Below, one piece after another: positions 35,630 to 44,490 of a DNA stretch of 64,000 nt. The notes below the pieces were generated by a model that ran no database searches, was not told the origin of the DNA, and worked only from the letters and a program-made list of their open reading frames with translations. Made by a program: the position numbers and the translations under genes. Origin of the DNA: Pontibacter akesuensis (GTDB lineage Bacteria > Bacteroidota > Bacteroidia > Cytophagales > Hymenobacteraceae); assembly GCF_001611675.1 (NCBI RefSeq), contig NZ_CP014766.1, forward strand, positions 3,472,001 to 3,536,000, written 5' to 3'. Within the stretch, counting starts at the first letter, position 1. Each line of letters begins with the position of its first letter.

Positions 35630-36772
35630 TTAAATGTAAATCGCCTGTGCCTTCTCGCGCAGGTTGTATCCTGAGGCCATTACCTCGCCGTAGGCACCGG
35701 CCGTGCGGATGGCGATCAAGTCGCCGCGATTGGTCTCAGGCAGGTTCACCGCTTTGCCAAAGCAATCGCTCGACTCGCAGATAGGCCCCACCACATCGTA
35801 GCGCACTTCCTGCTTCTGGCTTGTCAGGTTCTGTATTTTGTGATACGACTGGTACAGGGCAGGGCGGATAAGCTCCGTCATGCCGGCATCAAGTATGGCG
35901 AAGTTTGTTGTCACACCATTCTTGATGTACAGCACCCTCGATACCAGCGTGCCGCATTGCGCCACCAGCGCCCGACCTAGCTCAAAGTGCACCTGCTGCC
36001 CCGGACGAAGCTCCAGGAATTGGTTGAACAGCCCAAAGTAGGCGGCAAAGTCCGGAATGAGGTTTTGCTCTGGCGCATAATAATCCACGCCCAGGCCGCC
36101 ACCTACATTCACGTGCTCCAGCATGATGTTGCGTGCCAGGAACCACTCCTGAAACTCGTTCACCCGCGTACACAGGTTCTTGAACACCGTTAGGTCTGTA
36201 ATCTGGGAGCCGATGTGGAAATGGATACCGATCAGCTGGATGTGCTTCAGCTTCTGAATCAGATCCAGCACGGCTTCCAGTTCCCAGGCGTTAATGCCGA
36301 ACTTGTTTTCCTCTAGCCCTGTGGTGATATACTTGTGTGTGTTGGCATTTACGTTCGGGTTGATGCGCAGCGCGATACGGGCTACGGTACCTTTCTTCTC
36401 AGCCAGCTCGTTCAGCACCTCCAATTCATGGCTCGATTCGCAGTTGAAGCAGAAGATTTCTTGCTCTAGCGCATAGTTTATCTCTGCATCAGATTTGCCT
36501 ACGCCTGCAAAAACGACATCCTTCGCCGCAAAACCATTTTCGATGGCCGCTTTAACCTCGTTGCCGCTTACACAATCGGCACCAAAGCCAAATTCGCGCA
36601 TCGCATCAAGTATAGGTCCGTTTGCATTCGCTTTCAGGGCGTAGTGCACGTGAAAGTTATACTTGCCTGCTTCCTGCTGAGCAAACTGCAGCGTTTGGCG
36701 CAGCAGGTTCAAGTCATATACATAAAGTGGGGTAGCATGTTGCTGCAACTGCTCCGGGTTCAGGTTCAGCAT
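35630..36772 (-). CDS. lysA: Diaminopimelate decarboxylase
   Basis: A fold-III PLP decarboxylase of about 380 residues. It contains TPLYVYDLNLLRQ, HYALKANANGPIL (PLP lysine), GFGADCVSGNEVKAA, HFHIGSQITD, NVGGGLGVDY and GPICESSDCFGKA with the active-site Cys. It makes lysine from meso-diaminopimelate. Start is ambiguous: ATG at 36772 lies four bases after the lysC stop; an ATG at 36799 would overlap lysC by 23 bases. Operon partner of lysC. Confidence 0.93.
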   Translation of the reverse strand: MLNLNPEQLQQHATPLYVYDLNLLRQTLQFAQQEAGKYNFHVHYALKANANGPILDAMREFGFGADCVSGNEVKAAIENGFAAKDVVFAGVGKSDAEINYALEQEIFCFNCESSHELEVLNELAEKKGTVARIALRINPNVNANTHKYITTGLEENKFGINAWELEAVLDLIQKLKHIQLIGIHFHIGSQITDLTVFKNLCTRVNEFQEWFLARNIMLEHVNVGGGLGVDYYAPEQNLIPDFAAYFGLFNQFLELRPGQQVHFELGRALVAQCGTLVSRVLYIKNGVTTNFAILDAGMTELIRPALYQSYHKIQNLTSQKQEVRYDVVGPICESSDCFGKAVNLPETNRGDLIAIRTAGAYGEVMASGYNLREKAQAIYI

Positions 36773-36776
36773 GGGC

Positions 36777-38096
36777 TCAGTTTCTGCTAAAAATTCCATC
36801 GTTCAGTTTCGTTAATGCCTCCACCTTGTTCTCTGTGTTGATCAGGAGGCTAATATTATTCTTGCTGCCGCCGTACGAGATCATACGCAGCGGGATTTGC
36901 TTCAGCGCCTCAAAAATAGCCAGGCCGGAGCCGCTTCGCTCGGCAATAAAATCACCCACCACGCAAACAATTGTCTGCTCCCGATCTACCTCTACCTGTC
37001 CGAATTTCGTCAGCTCAGCCACGATCTCGTCCAGGTACTTGTCGTTATCGATTGTCAGTGACACAGCTACCTCCGAGGTGGTTATCATGTCGATAGGCGT
37101 TTTAAAGCGCTCGAACACCTCAAACACACTGCGCAGGAAGCCATAGGCCAGCAGCATGCGGCCCGATTTAATTTTGATTGCCGTGATGCCGTCTTTCGCG
37201 GCCACCGCTTTCAACTTGCCACCCTCAGAAGTCGAGGAGATGGTGGTGCCTTTTGCCTCAGGCTCCATGGTGTTCAACAGGCGCACCGGAATGTTCTTCT
37301 GCTTAGCCGGCAATACGCTGCTTGGGTGCAGGATCTTAGCGCCAAAGTATGCCAGCTCCGCCGCCTCATCGTATGACAGCTCCGCAATTGGGTAGGTGTT
37401 TTTCACGATGCGCGGGTCGTTGTTGTGCATGCCGTCGATATCAGTCCAGATTTGAATCTCAGCTGCGTCTGCCGCCGCCCCGATCAGCGAGGCAGAGTAG
37501 TCAGAGCCGCCGCGCTTCAGGTTGTCGACCTCACCAAATGCATTGCGGCAAATGTATCCCTGTGTTATAAACAGTTTCACATCCGGGTGCAGGGCCAGTT
37601 CTTTCTGCAGGTTCTTCGCGATGTAAGCAGCATCCGGCTCCTCGTTCTCGTCTATCTTCATGAAGTTAAGCGCGGGCAGCAGTACGGATGTTATACTGTG
37701 CTCCTCCAGGAAAAACTGAAACAAGGCGGTACTCAGCAATTCGCCCTGCGCCAGCACCGCGCGCTCTTCATGTACAGTGAAAAGATCTAGGGTAAAGGCC
37801 GTCAGGTGTTCAAAATGTTGCGTCAGCAGTCCGTTTGCCTGTTTCTTTTTCTCGTCGGTGGTGTAGAGCGCGTCTACTACCTGTTTATACTTGTCGTGCA
37901 GCGCATTGATGAGCGCCCTTGCTTCTGCTTTATCGTTCTGGAACAGCTTCTCGGCAATTTGCACCAGGCTGTTGGTAGTGCCCGACATAGCCGAAAGCAC
38001 TACGATTGTTGGCTCATCGCTCTGGATGAGAGAGGCTACCGCCTTCATTCTATCAGCAGACCCCACAGAGGTGCCGCCGAACTTCAGTATTTTCAT
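36777..38096 (-). CDS. lysC: Aspartate kinase
   Basis: A 439-residue monofunctional aspartokinase from the ATG at 38096 (MKILKFGGTSVGSADRMK); the longer frame to 38198 has no family support. The kinase part shows VVLSAMSGTTNSL, TQGYICRNAFGEVDNLKRGGSDYSASL and WTDIDGMHNNDPRIV; two ACT domains follow (AVAAKDGITAIKIKS, TIVCVVGDFIAERSG), typical of lysine-sensitive enzymes. It phosphorylates aspartate for lysine, diaminopimelate and homoserine. Upstream, TACTTTTGC on the minus strand (38134-38142) fits the Bacteroidota -7 box. Confidence 0.94.
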   Translation of the reverse strand: MKILKFGGTSVGSADRMKAVASLIQSDEPTIVVLSAMSGTTNSLVQIAEKLFQNDKAEARALINALHDKYKQVVDALYTTDEKKKQANGLLTQHFEHLTAFTLDLFTVHEERAVLAQGELLSTALFQFFLEEHSITSVLLPALNFMKIDENEEPDAAYIAKNLQKELALHPDVKLFITQGYICRNAFGEVDNLKRGGSDYSASLIGAAADAAEIQIWTDIDGMHNNDPRIVKNTYPIAELSYDEAAELAYFGAKILHPSSVLPAKQKNIPVRLLNTMEPEAKGTTISSTSEGGKLKAVAAKDGITAIKIKSGRMLLAYGFLRSVFEVFERFKTPIDMITTSEVAVSLTIDNDKYLDEIVAELTKFGQVEVDREQTIVCVVGDFIAERSGSGLAIFEALKQIPLRMISYGGSKNNISLLINTENKVEALTKLNDGIFSRN

Positions 38097-38133
38097 GGAT
38101 ATAGGTATGAAAACAGGATTTGTATAAGTAGCT

Positions 38134-38142
38134 GCAAAAGTA
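38134..38142 (-). promoter_or_regulatory. Possible -7 promoter element of lysC-lysA
   Basis: TACTTTTGC on the minus strand matches TAnnTTTGC exactly, 38 bases before the lysC start. No good TTTG was found at the -33 position. Confidence 0.35.
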
Positions 38143-38345
38143 CGAAAACTTGAGTACTGTTCTGTACTTGTGCGCATAGATTGTGGTGTATCTGTCAATA
38201 TGATAGAGCAGCGCAGACTTTGGCAGGTGTAACTGAAGTCTGCCGGGGGAATCTAACAGGCATTTTAAATTACACGGTGCACTTGCGTACACCATGGTCT
38301 TGCAGGTATATTTTAACCCGCGCGTGATCGCAAACAGTTGTAAGC

Positions 38346-38379
38346 AAAAAAGACCGGCTGCCCATGGCAACCGGTCTTT
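38346..38379 (-). terminator. Terminator of the large T9SS protein gene
   Basis: On the minus strand AAAGACCGG pairs with CCGGTCTTT around a TTGCCATGGGCAG loop region (itself able to pair at GCC/GGC) and is followed by further T to give six. 24 bases after the stop of the upstream gene. Confidence 0.85.
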
Positions 38380-38402
38380 CAAGAATTAGCTGTTTCTGAA
38401 AT

Positions 38403-41400
38403 TTATTTTTTCATGATCTTGGCCGTGCCACTTACATCGTTGCCTTGTAGGCGCAGGATATACATGCCAGTGCTTAGGCCCCTAATCGGAAGCTTCAGCT
38501 CGTTTACCCCAGGCTGCAGTTGCACTTTGCCACGGTATACTTCCTGACCGCGCATATCCACCAGGCGTACACTTGCCTCACCGGCGGCAGGAGCCGTCAC
38601 TGTCAGATTGATTTCCCGCTCAAATGGGTTCGGCCATACTTGCAGTTGTGCGAGTGCTTCCACACCCTTCAGGCTGATGGCGATTACGTTGCTGTAAGCG
38701 AACTCCCCATCAAAGTCTACCTGCTTCAGCCTGTAGTAAACAGCCCCGGAGAGCGGCTGCGAATCGATGAAGGTATAGCGCTGCTCCTGTACCGTAGTAC
38801 CGGCGCCGGCCACAGTTCCGATTGGCTCAAACGTTTTACCATCTGCGCTTCGCTCTACTACGAACTCTTTGTTGTTCTCTTCGGAAGCTGTGAGCCACTT
38901 CAGGTTCACTTTACCGTTCTGCACAGTGCCAGTGAAGTATACCAGCTCAACTGGGAGTGGTACGATAGCGGGTTCTTGTCCGTAGATGATGATCGTGAGC
39001 GAGGTTGTTGTTGTACCGCCTCGCTGATCAATTGTAAACACGCTAAACGTATAGGTGCCAGGAATCAAAGCTCTAGGATCTGTTACAACAACATTGCCAT
39101 TACCTAGCAGCCCTGTTCCAGGGGGCAAAGCAGTGCCTGCAACTACTTGAGCATCTCTAACTCCGTTGGCTGAAGCTGGTGAAGAAGGAAGCTTGTCTGT
39201 GTCTGTAGCTGTAGCTAGCACATTATTGACAGCATACTGGTTCACATACTTTGGCGGTGCTATGTTATAGGTGGTAGGGCAGTTTATTATTACCGTAGTG
39301 TTGGCAGATTTATCGCCACAGATAGGAGTAGTCACCGTCCAGGTGAAAACATATGTTCCTGATGTAAGGCCCGATACTGTTGTACTGGCACTGTTCACGT
39401 CCGCGAAGGTAGGATTTGCATTAGTTCCCTCTGTTGCCGTGCTTACTGACCATTTTCCTGTGCCTGGAGCCGGATCACTACCTTGTAGCGTAACCGTGCT
39501 GCCACAAACTGTTTGTTCTGCTCCGGCAGAAACCGAGCGGCCTGCGTCGCTGATTTCCAGAGTTACCCTGTTGGTGAGGTTTACCGTGCAGTTATTTGCA
39601 GAGGCTGTGAAATAGTAAGTATGGAGACCTGTTGTGGCTGGACTTACTGTAACTGACCGCGTCGTTCCATTGCCTATAAAAGGAGCTCCTGTTCCCGTGA
39701 TCTCTGTGCCGCTTCCTGAGCCATCTGCTCTGAAGAGTCTGTAAGTAGCCCCATCGTTGTTCGTGTCAACATATATAACCGCAGCTCCACCAGGGCATGT
39801 CCGTGTGGTGCTTATTCTAACTGCTTGGTCTGTACGTGGGCCAGCAACAGTATAAGTTACCTTGTTAGCGTTTTCTACAGCGCAGCTTGTGTTGGTCTGC
39901 GTTGTATTTACAATCCGGATACCATACGTTGTGGTTGCACTAACGGAGGCTATAGTGAAGCTTATTGGTCCTGTTGTAGTTGGGCCAGTTCTAGGGTTAG
40001 GACTGCCGCTAGTTGTTAGTACTAATTCTTTGGTAGCATCGTTGATCAACTCATATCTGTAGCCCGGCTGTGCACCGCTCAACGTAATAACAGGAGAAGC
40101 TCCTGCACAACCGCTGGGGCTGTTTATGGAAACACCATAATTGTTAGGTGGCAACGGATTTATGCTTACGCTTACTCTACCTAGCAACACCTCGCATGCT
40201 GATCCGTTTATTTTCCTTGCCCTTACGCGAAGCGTAGTAGCGGCAGTGATCGGTCCGGAGGTTAAAGTGATCGTTCCCCCTGTGCCAAGCACAGAGCTAC
40301 CTGTTTCTGAGTAAGTAAAGTTAGGACTGGTACCGGACTCTGTAACCAACCTGTAGGCAACTCCTCGTTCTGAATTGCCAACTGTGACAGTAGCGCTGCT
40401 GCCAACGCATACTGTGCTGGCTGTTGGACTTACCGTTGGTCCCGAAGATGGTGGCACACATTGTACAATCAGCGGAGCTGTTTTCGCACTCTCGCAGCCT
40501 GTTTCTGATGTTCTGAAGCTGGCTGTAATAGCGGCACCTGCAAATATCTCCAGAGGGTTAAAACCTTCCAGTACAAAGTTACCATTACTGTTTGCTGTTA
40601 CAGGATTGTATGGGCTGCCCTCTACATATAGCGTAACAATGGAGTTAGCCGGGGCTATACCGCTTATGGTTGTTTGACCTTCGGTAATTGGCCCCGTTAC
40701 AGTAATTGTTCCAGTAGGTGCAGGATTTGAAGTAACTGTGTTGGATGTCAGGCTGGTTGCTTTTCCTGCAGTAGTAGCCCTGGCTGTGATCGGAACACCA
40801 GCTGCAATTCCCGTTCCATTGTTCAGGGATGATAGATCAACAGACCAGAATCCATTTGCATTTACAGTGCCTGTTAGGCCAGTGCTCACCCCATTGGCAA
40901 ATATGGTTACCACACTACCTGGTTCTGTCGAAGTACCGGTTATGAGTCTTACAGGGCCGCAGGTAGTAATTGGGTTGATAACTGGAGTAGCCGTGGTTTC
41001 TCTTACAGTAAGTAAGTTAGAAGGAGTAGAAATAGCATTCGCACATAGGGTACTTGTGCTAATCTGAGACCGCACAGCTACAACATCGCCTGGAGTAAGT
41101 CTGATACCTGGGGTATTCAGCGTGTAGGTAGTTGTAGTCGATAACTGAGGAATGGCTTGCGTGAAGCTTGTAGCTACACCATTTACGTAAAGCACCAGGT
41201 TGCCGCCCGTCGTTGTTGTTTCGTTAGGGTTCACCGATACTGTTAAAGACGTAAGATTTGTCGGGATACTTAAATTGGAGACGTTTGTAAACGTTACCCC
41301 ATTATAGGTAGCTCCGGTAATGCTTATGATTTGACTGTTGTAAGAAGCGTTTCCTCCCGTGGCATGGCACAGTTGATTTGACCTGAGCGATTCACATCCT

Positions 41401-42815
41401 GTAATGTTGCCTGCGGCATCTGTAGGAGTGGAGGTAATGACATAGCTACTATTAGAGGCTGCTATAAAAGGAGTGGTAGACCCAGTAAAAGTCGTTCCGG
41501 CTGTTAAATTAAGCACGGCCGAGGTAGCAACGGAGTTATTAGTAAGGTTGTAAATCTTAATGATTTGTGTTCCAGTAAAACTAGGCATCAGAATCAAATA
41601 ACGTGTATTTCCGCTACTCGTCATACCGGTTATTCTAGGTGCGGTAGTGGAGGTACAGGCGCCTGAAACTACAGTTACTGTGTTAGAAGCGACCGACATA
41701 CTCTTGTTCGGAGCCAAAACAGTCGCCGTAATAGTATTGCCTGCAGCAAGCAGAGTTGCGGGTAGGCCAGTTATCGTCCAGGTGCCATTAGCCGTTACTG
41801 TAGGGCAGGTAGGTTGTCCTGCGCCACCACAAATCGCCGTTCCATTCCGATAAACTGTCACTACCGATCCTGGAGCTTCTACCGAAGTACCGGTAATAGA
41901 TGTGTTGTTAGCCAGAATAGGTCCTGTTACTACCGGTGCTACGGCAGCTATCTGTGGGAAGCCGGATGTCTGTAAGGTGTTTAGGCTGGTTGCCGGAAAG
42001 GAGTTAATTAATGCACGCCATGCAGCGGGAGCATCGTAGTTATAAGCCTGAAAGTTCACACCCCCCACATCCGACACGGTACCTGTTAGACCACTTTGTG
42101 CACTTGTTATCGTGATACCGCTCATGCGCAGCGGTGTAGAAGCGGTAATACCTCCTCTGAAGGCTGAAAGCGGTACATAATAGTCGTAGAAGTAGTCGGG
42201 GTTACCGCCTGATGTAGAGGCTGCAACCGCCTTCTGCGAATACTGAGCCACGGATCCACTAAAGATTACAGGGCTTCCGCTTGCACCGTGATGAATAATC
42301 TGAACTGCAAAGTTGGAGGCAAGCAGCACCTCATACTCAAAACCTGGGTTGGTGCCTGTTCCATCAAATTTACCGTCGCTGTCGATCAGGACGCTGTAAC
42401 CTTTTGAAGCTGTGGAAGAACCACCTAACCGTATGCGGAACATCAGGTTTGTGCCATCGAAAAAAGCGGTAATGGGAGAACCTGTGGAAGGTGCCGTTGT
42501 TGGCGTGGCGGGCGGTGCCAGATCTGTATGTCCGCCCGTGGCACCTGTGTTCAAATCTCCTAAGGGTTCTGTCAACAAAGCCGGAAAAGGCCTGTAAGGT
42601 ATCTCACTGAAGCTAGCTCCTTCGTCTGACGTTCCAGGAAAGCCGGTAGCCGTGCGCGACACATAGCCGTCGCCGTTGGGATCCAGTATTTTTGCGCCTC
42701 CTGATGAGGCTGGGTTATAAATGAGACCGGGTGTCTGGGCTGAAGCTGTGCCGGACCATAAGAACAGAGCGAACAGCAACAGGAGGAATGATCTGAGATG
42801 TAAAGTTTTTTTCAT
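38403..42815 (-). CDS. Large secreted protein with Ig-like repeats and T9SS type A sorting domain
   Basis: A 1470-residue exported protein with signal peptide (1-26, ending TASAQ). Residues ~30-290 form a first domain (ILDPNGDGYVSRTATGFPG, SVLIDSDGKFDGTGTNPGFE) of unknown function. From ~295 to ~760 are several Big/Ig-like modules with repeated patterns such as TSVEAPGSVVTVYRNG, TSTEPGSVVTIFANG and ANSIVTLYVEG; ~790-1200 holds further Cys-containing modules. The last ~85 residues (LQVWPNPFEREINLTVTAPA ... GMYILRLQG) are a T9SS type A sorting domain, so it should be exported by type IX secretion and held at the surface or released. Adhesin or matrix role is a guess. Confidence 0.88.
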   Translation of the reverse strand: MKKTLHLRSFLLLLFALFLWSGTASAQTPGLIYNPASSGGAKILDPNGDGYVSRTATGFPGTSDEGASFSEIPYRPFPALLTEPLGDLNTGATGGHTDLAPPATPTTAPSTGSPITAFFDGTNLMFRIRLGGSSTASKGYSVLIDSDGKFDGTGTNPGFEYEVLLASNFAVQIIHHGASGSPVIFSGSVAQYSQKAVAASTSGGNPDYFYDYYVPLSAFRGGITASTPLRMSGITITSAQSGLTGTVSDVGGVNFQAYNYDAPAAWRALINSFPATSLNTLQTSGFPQIAAVAPVVTGPILANNTSITGTSVEAPGSVVTVYRNGTAICGGAGQPTCPTVTANGTWTITGLPATLLAAGNTITATVLAPNKSMSVASNTVTVVSGACTSTTAPRITGMTSSGNTRYLILMPSFTGTQIIKIYNLTNNSVATSAVLNLTAGTTFTGSTTPFIAASNSSYVITSTPTDAAGNITGCESLRSNQLCHATGGNASYNSQIISITGATYNGVTFTNVSNLSIPTNLTSLTVSVNPNETTTTGGNLVLYVNGVATSFTQAIPQLSTTTTYTLNTPGIRLTPGDVVAVRSQISTSTLCANAISTPSNLLTVRETTATPVINPITTCGPVRLITGTSTEPGSVVTIFANGVSTGLTGTVNANGFWSVDLSSLNNGTGIAAGVPITARATTAGKATSLTSNTVTSNPAPTGTITVTGPITEGQTTISGIAPANSIVTLYVEGSPYNPVTANSNGNFVLEGFNPLEIFAGAAITASFRTSETGCESAKTAPLIVQCVPPSSGPTVSPTASTVCVGSSATVTVGNSERGVAYRLVTESGTSPNFTYSETGSSVLGTGGTITLTSGPITAATTLRVRARKINGSACEVLLGRVSVSINPLPPNNYGVSINSPSGCAGASPVITLSGAQPGYRYELINDATKELVLTTSGSPNPRTGPTTTGPISFTIASVSATTTYGIRIVNTTQTNTSCAVENANKVTYTVAGPRTDQAVRISTTRTCPGGAAVIYVDTNNDGATYRLFRADGSGSGTEITGTGAPFIGNGTTRSVTVSPATTGLHTYYFTASANNCTVNLTNRVTLEISDAGRSVSAGAEQTVCGSTVTLQGSDPAPGTGKWSVSTATEGTNANPTFADVNSASTTVSGLTSGTYVFTWTVTTPICGDKSANTTVIINCPTTYNIAPPKYVNQYAVNNVLATATDTDKLPSSPASANGVRDAQVVAGTALPPGTGLLGNGNVVVTDPRALIPGTYTFSVFTIDQRGGTTTTSLTIIIYGQEPAIVPLPVELVYFTGTVQNGKVNLKWLTASEENNKEFVVERSADGKTFEPIGTVAGAGTTVQEQRYTFIDSQPLSGAVYYRLKQVDFDGEFAYSNVIAISLKGVEALAQLQVWPNPFEREINLTVTAPAAGEASVRLVDMRGQEVYRGKVQLQPGVNELKLPIRGLSTGMYILRLQGNDVSGTAKIMKK

Positions 42816-43130
42816 GTAATCTAAAATTATTCTAATTGCACTTATGTAAAAATTGCATTATATAATTGCACTTTAAATTAAATACAATATAGTTTATATT
42901 ATATTTAATTGTTATTGAAAACATCTAATACTATATAATACGTGTATAGAACAACTAGAAGCAGCCAACAGGTAATGCCGGGGTAATAAGACAATTGGGC
43001 GCTTTTGTTTTTCCTATATTTTTTATTGTACTGAATTGGTGTCCCCTGAGTTACTACAGCTAGATCAATTCATTAAAAAATAATAGTAAAAGTGCTAATG
43101 CGAACAGTGGATGCAGGAGATTTATCTTAG
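42816..43130. other. AT-rich control region of the T9SS protein gene
   Basis: No gene. On the plus strand AATTGCACTT (42834-42843), AATTGCATTA (42851-42860) and AATTGCACTT (42865-42874) lie 18-60 bases before the start codon. The rest, to about 43080, is very AT-rich. Confidence 0.5.
42833..42874 (-). repeat. Three short direct repeats AAGTGCAATT upstream of the T9SS gene
   Basis: Two exact AAGTGCAATTA copies and one TAATGCAATT between them on the minus strand, spaced about 14-17 bases. Possible binding sites for a regulator. Confidence 0.4.
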
Positions 43131-44366
43131 CTATAGGATGCCGACAACAATGCTTGCTGCGTTGCCGCCAAAACCTGCGGCATTGATCATAATCCGCCTG
43201 TAACGTAAGGCGGGTTGCTGCACAAGAAGATGGGGGTAGGGGAGTGAGGGAACATGCTGCCGCTGCAGAATGTGTAAAGCATACTGCATGCTCAAAGCGC
43301 CGGATGCCCCCAGGGTGTGGCCGATAAGCCACTTGTTGGTGGTGAGAGATGGAAGATTAGAGCCAAACACTGCCTGTATGGCAGTGAGTTCAGCCTTGTC
43401 GCCGGCACGGGTGCCGGGCGTGTGGGTAATGATGAGGTCTACGCTTCGGTCTTGCTCCGGCAGTTGCGCCAGTGCCTGCCGCATAGCCTTCTGGAAATTC
43501 AGTCCTTCTGCTGATATGCCAGTTTTACTTGTCAGCTTCTCAAAGCCCAAACCAACGGCTTCGATGCACACTGCCCCTGCCTTGGGTTGGTTAATCTGCT
43601 CCAGCGCAAATACGGCGGCACCTTCGCCAAGCGTAAATGTATTTTGCTTTTCCTGGGCGTATGGCTGGCAAGGATAGGGGTGATCGTAAAGTTTGGAGTA
43701 GATGCTAACAGCCTTCATCTGGGCAATGGTAAAGTCCGTGAGTGGCGCTTCGGTACCTCCGGCCAGAAAACGCTTCGCCATACCTGCTTTAAGCCAGGCA
43801 ACTCCGTTGGCCACAGCCATAAGGGCTGTGCTGCAGGTAATGGAGTGGCTGATCTGGGCACCACCGGCGTTTACGGCATGCGCCACCCAGCTGGATAAGT
43901 TGCCGAGTGTGGTGGTGGGAGAGGCGCTGGACGAAAGCTGCTCCTGTTGAAAAGCCTCAAAGTGTTGCTCAAACAGACCGGTTGCCCCGCGGGATGATCC
44001 AATGTTTACCGCCAGGTCGTCATCCGAAGTAAAATTCTCCTGAAGCCATCCCGCCTGGGATGCTGCCTGCTTAGCGGCATACATGGCCAGCAGCACGGAG
44101 CGGTCCAACTGCTTGTAAGTTGGGTTAGCGTGTACAAGTTGCTGCAGCTGCAGTTCGGCAGCAGCAGGCAGTGCCGCCACAGGAGTAGGAGTGCCTTGGT
44201 GTGGAATCTGCGTGAAAGCGGGAGTACCATTCAGGTAGGCTTGGGCTATTGAGGCCGCATCAAAGCCGAGTGGTGAGATGACACCACAGCCGCGGATGAC
44301 AATATGTTGCTTCTGTTGCTCCAAAACGGCAGCAAAGGTACGCGATAAATTTTCAAATGGAGCCAC
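43131..44366 (-). CDS. Beta-ketoacyl-ACP synthase at the end of the biotin operon
   Basis: A ~400-residue thiolase-fold condensing enzyme of the KAS I/II (FabF/FabB) type: RGCGVISPLGFD, IGSSRGATGLFE, active Cys in ITCSTALMAVANG, His in ITHTPGTRAGDKAE, and NKWLIGHTLGASGALSM with the second His. All three catalytic residues are present. It follows bioA by about 125 bases on the same strand. A plausible job is chain elongation for the pimeloyl moiety of biotin, since no bioC/bioH/bioG is seen, but a role in other fatty acid synthesis is possible. Start codon uncertain: GTG at 44366 or TTG at 44324; no ATG is available. Confidence 0.82.
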   Translation of the reverse strand: MAPFENLSRTFAAVLEQQKQHIVIRGCGVISPLGFDAASIAQAYLNGTPAFTQIPHQGTPTPVAALPAAAELQLQQLVHANPTYKQLDRSVLLAMYAAKQAASQAGWLQENFTSDDDLAVNIGSSRGATGLFEQHFEAFQQEQLSSSASPTTTLGNLSSWVAHAVNAGGAQISHSITCSTALMAVANGVAWLKAGMAKRFLAGGTEAPLTDFTIAQMKAVSIYSKLYDHPYPCQPYAQEKQNTFTLGEGAAVFALEQINQPKAGAVCIEAVGLGFEKLTSKTGISAEGLNFQKAMRQALAQLPEQDRSVDLIITHTPGTRAGDKAELTAIQAVFGSNLPSLTTNKWLIGHTLGASGALSMQYALHILQRQHVPSLPYPHLLVQQPALRYRRIMINAAGFGGNAASIVVGIL

Positions 44367-44490
44367 CCGCTACAGATGCCTGCCAAACTTTATAACTCCC
44401 GAGATAACTGTTATCCGTTCCCTATACTTTAAATTATGCCTTGGCTCTGTTTAATAAGAATATGATCAACCGAAGCCTTCATGCAGTTCC

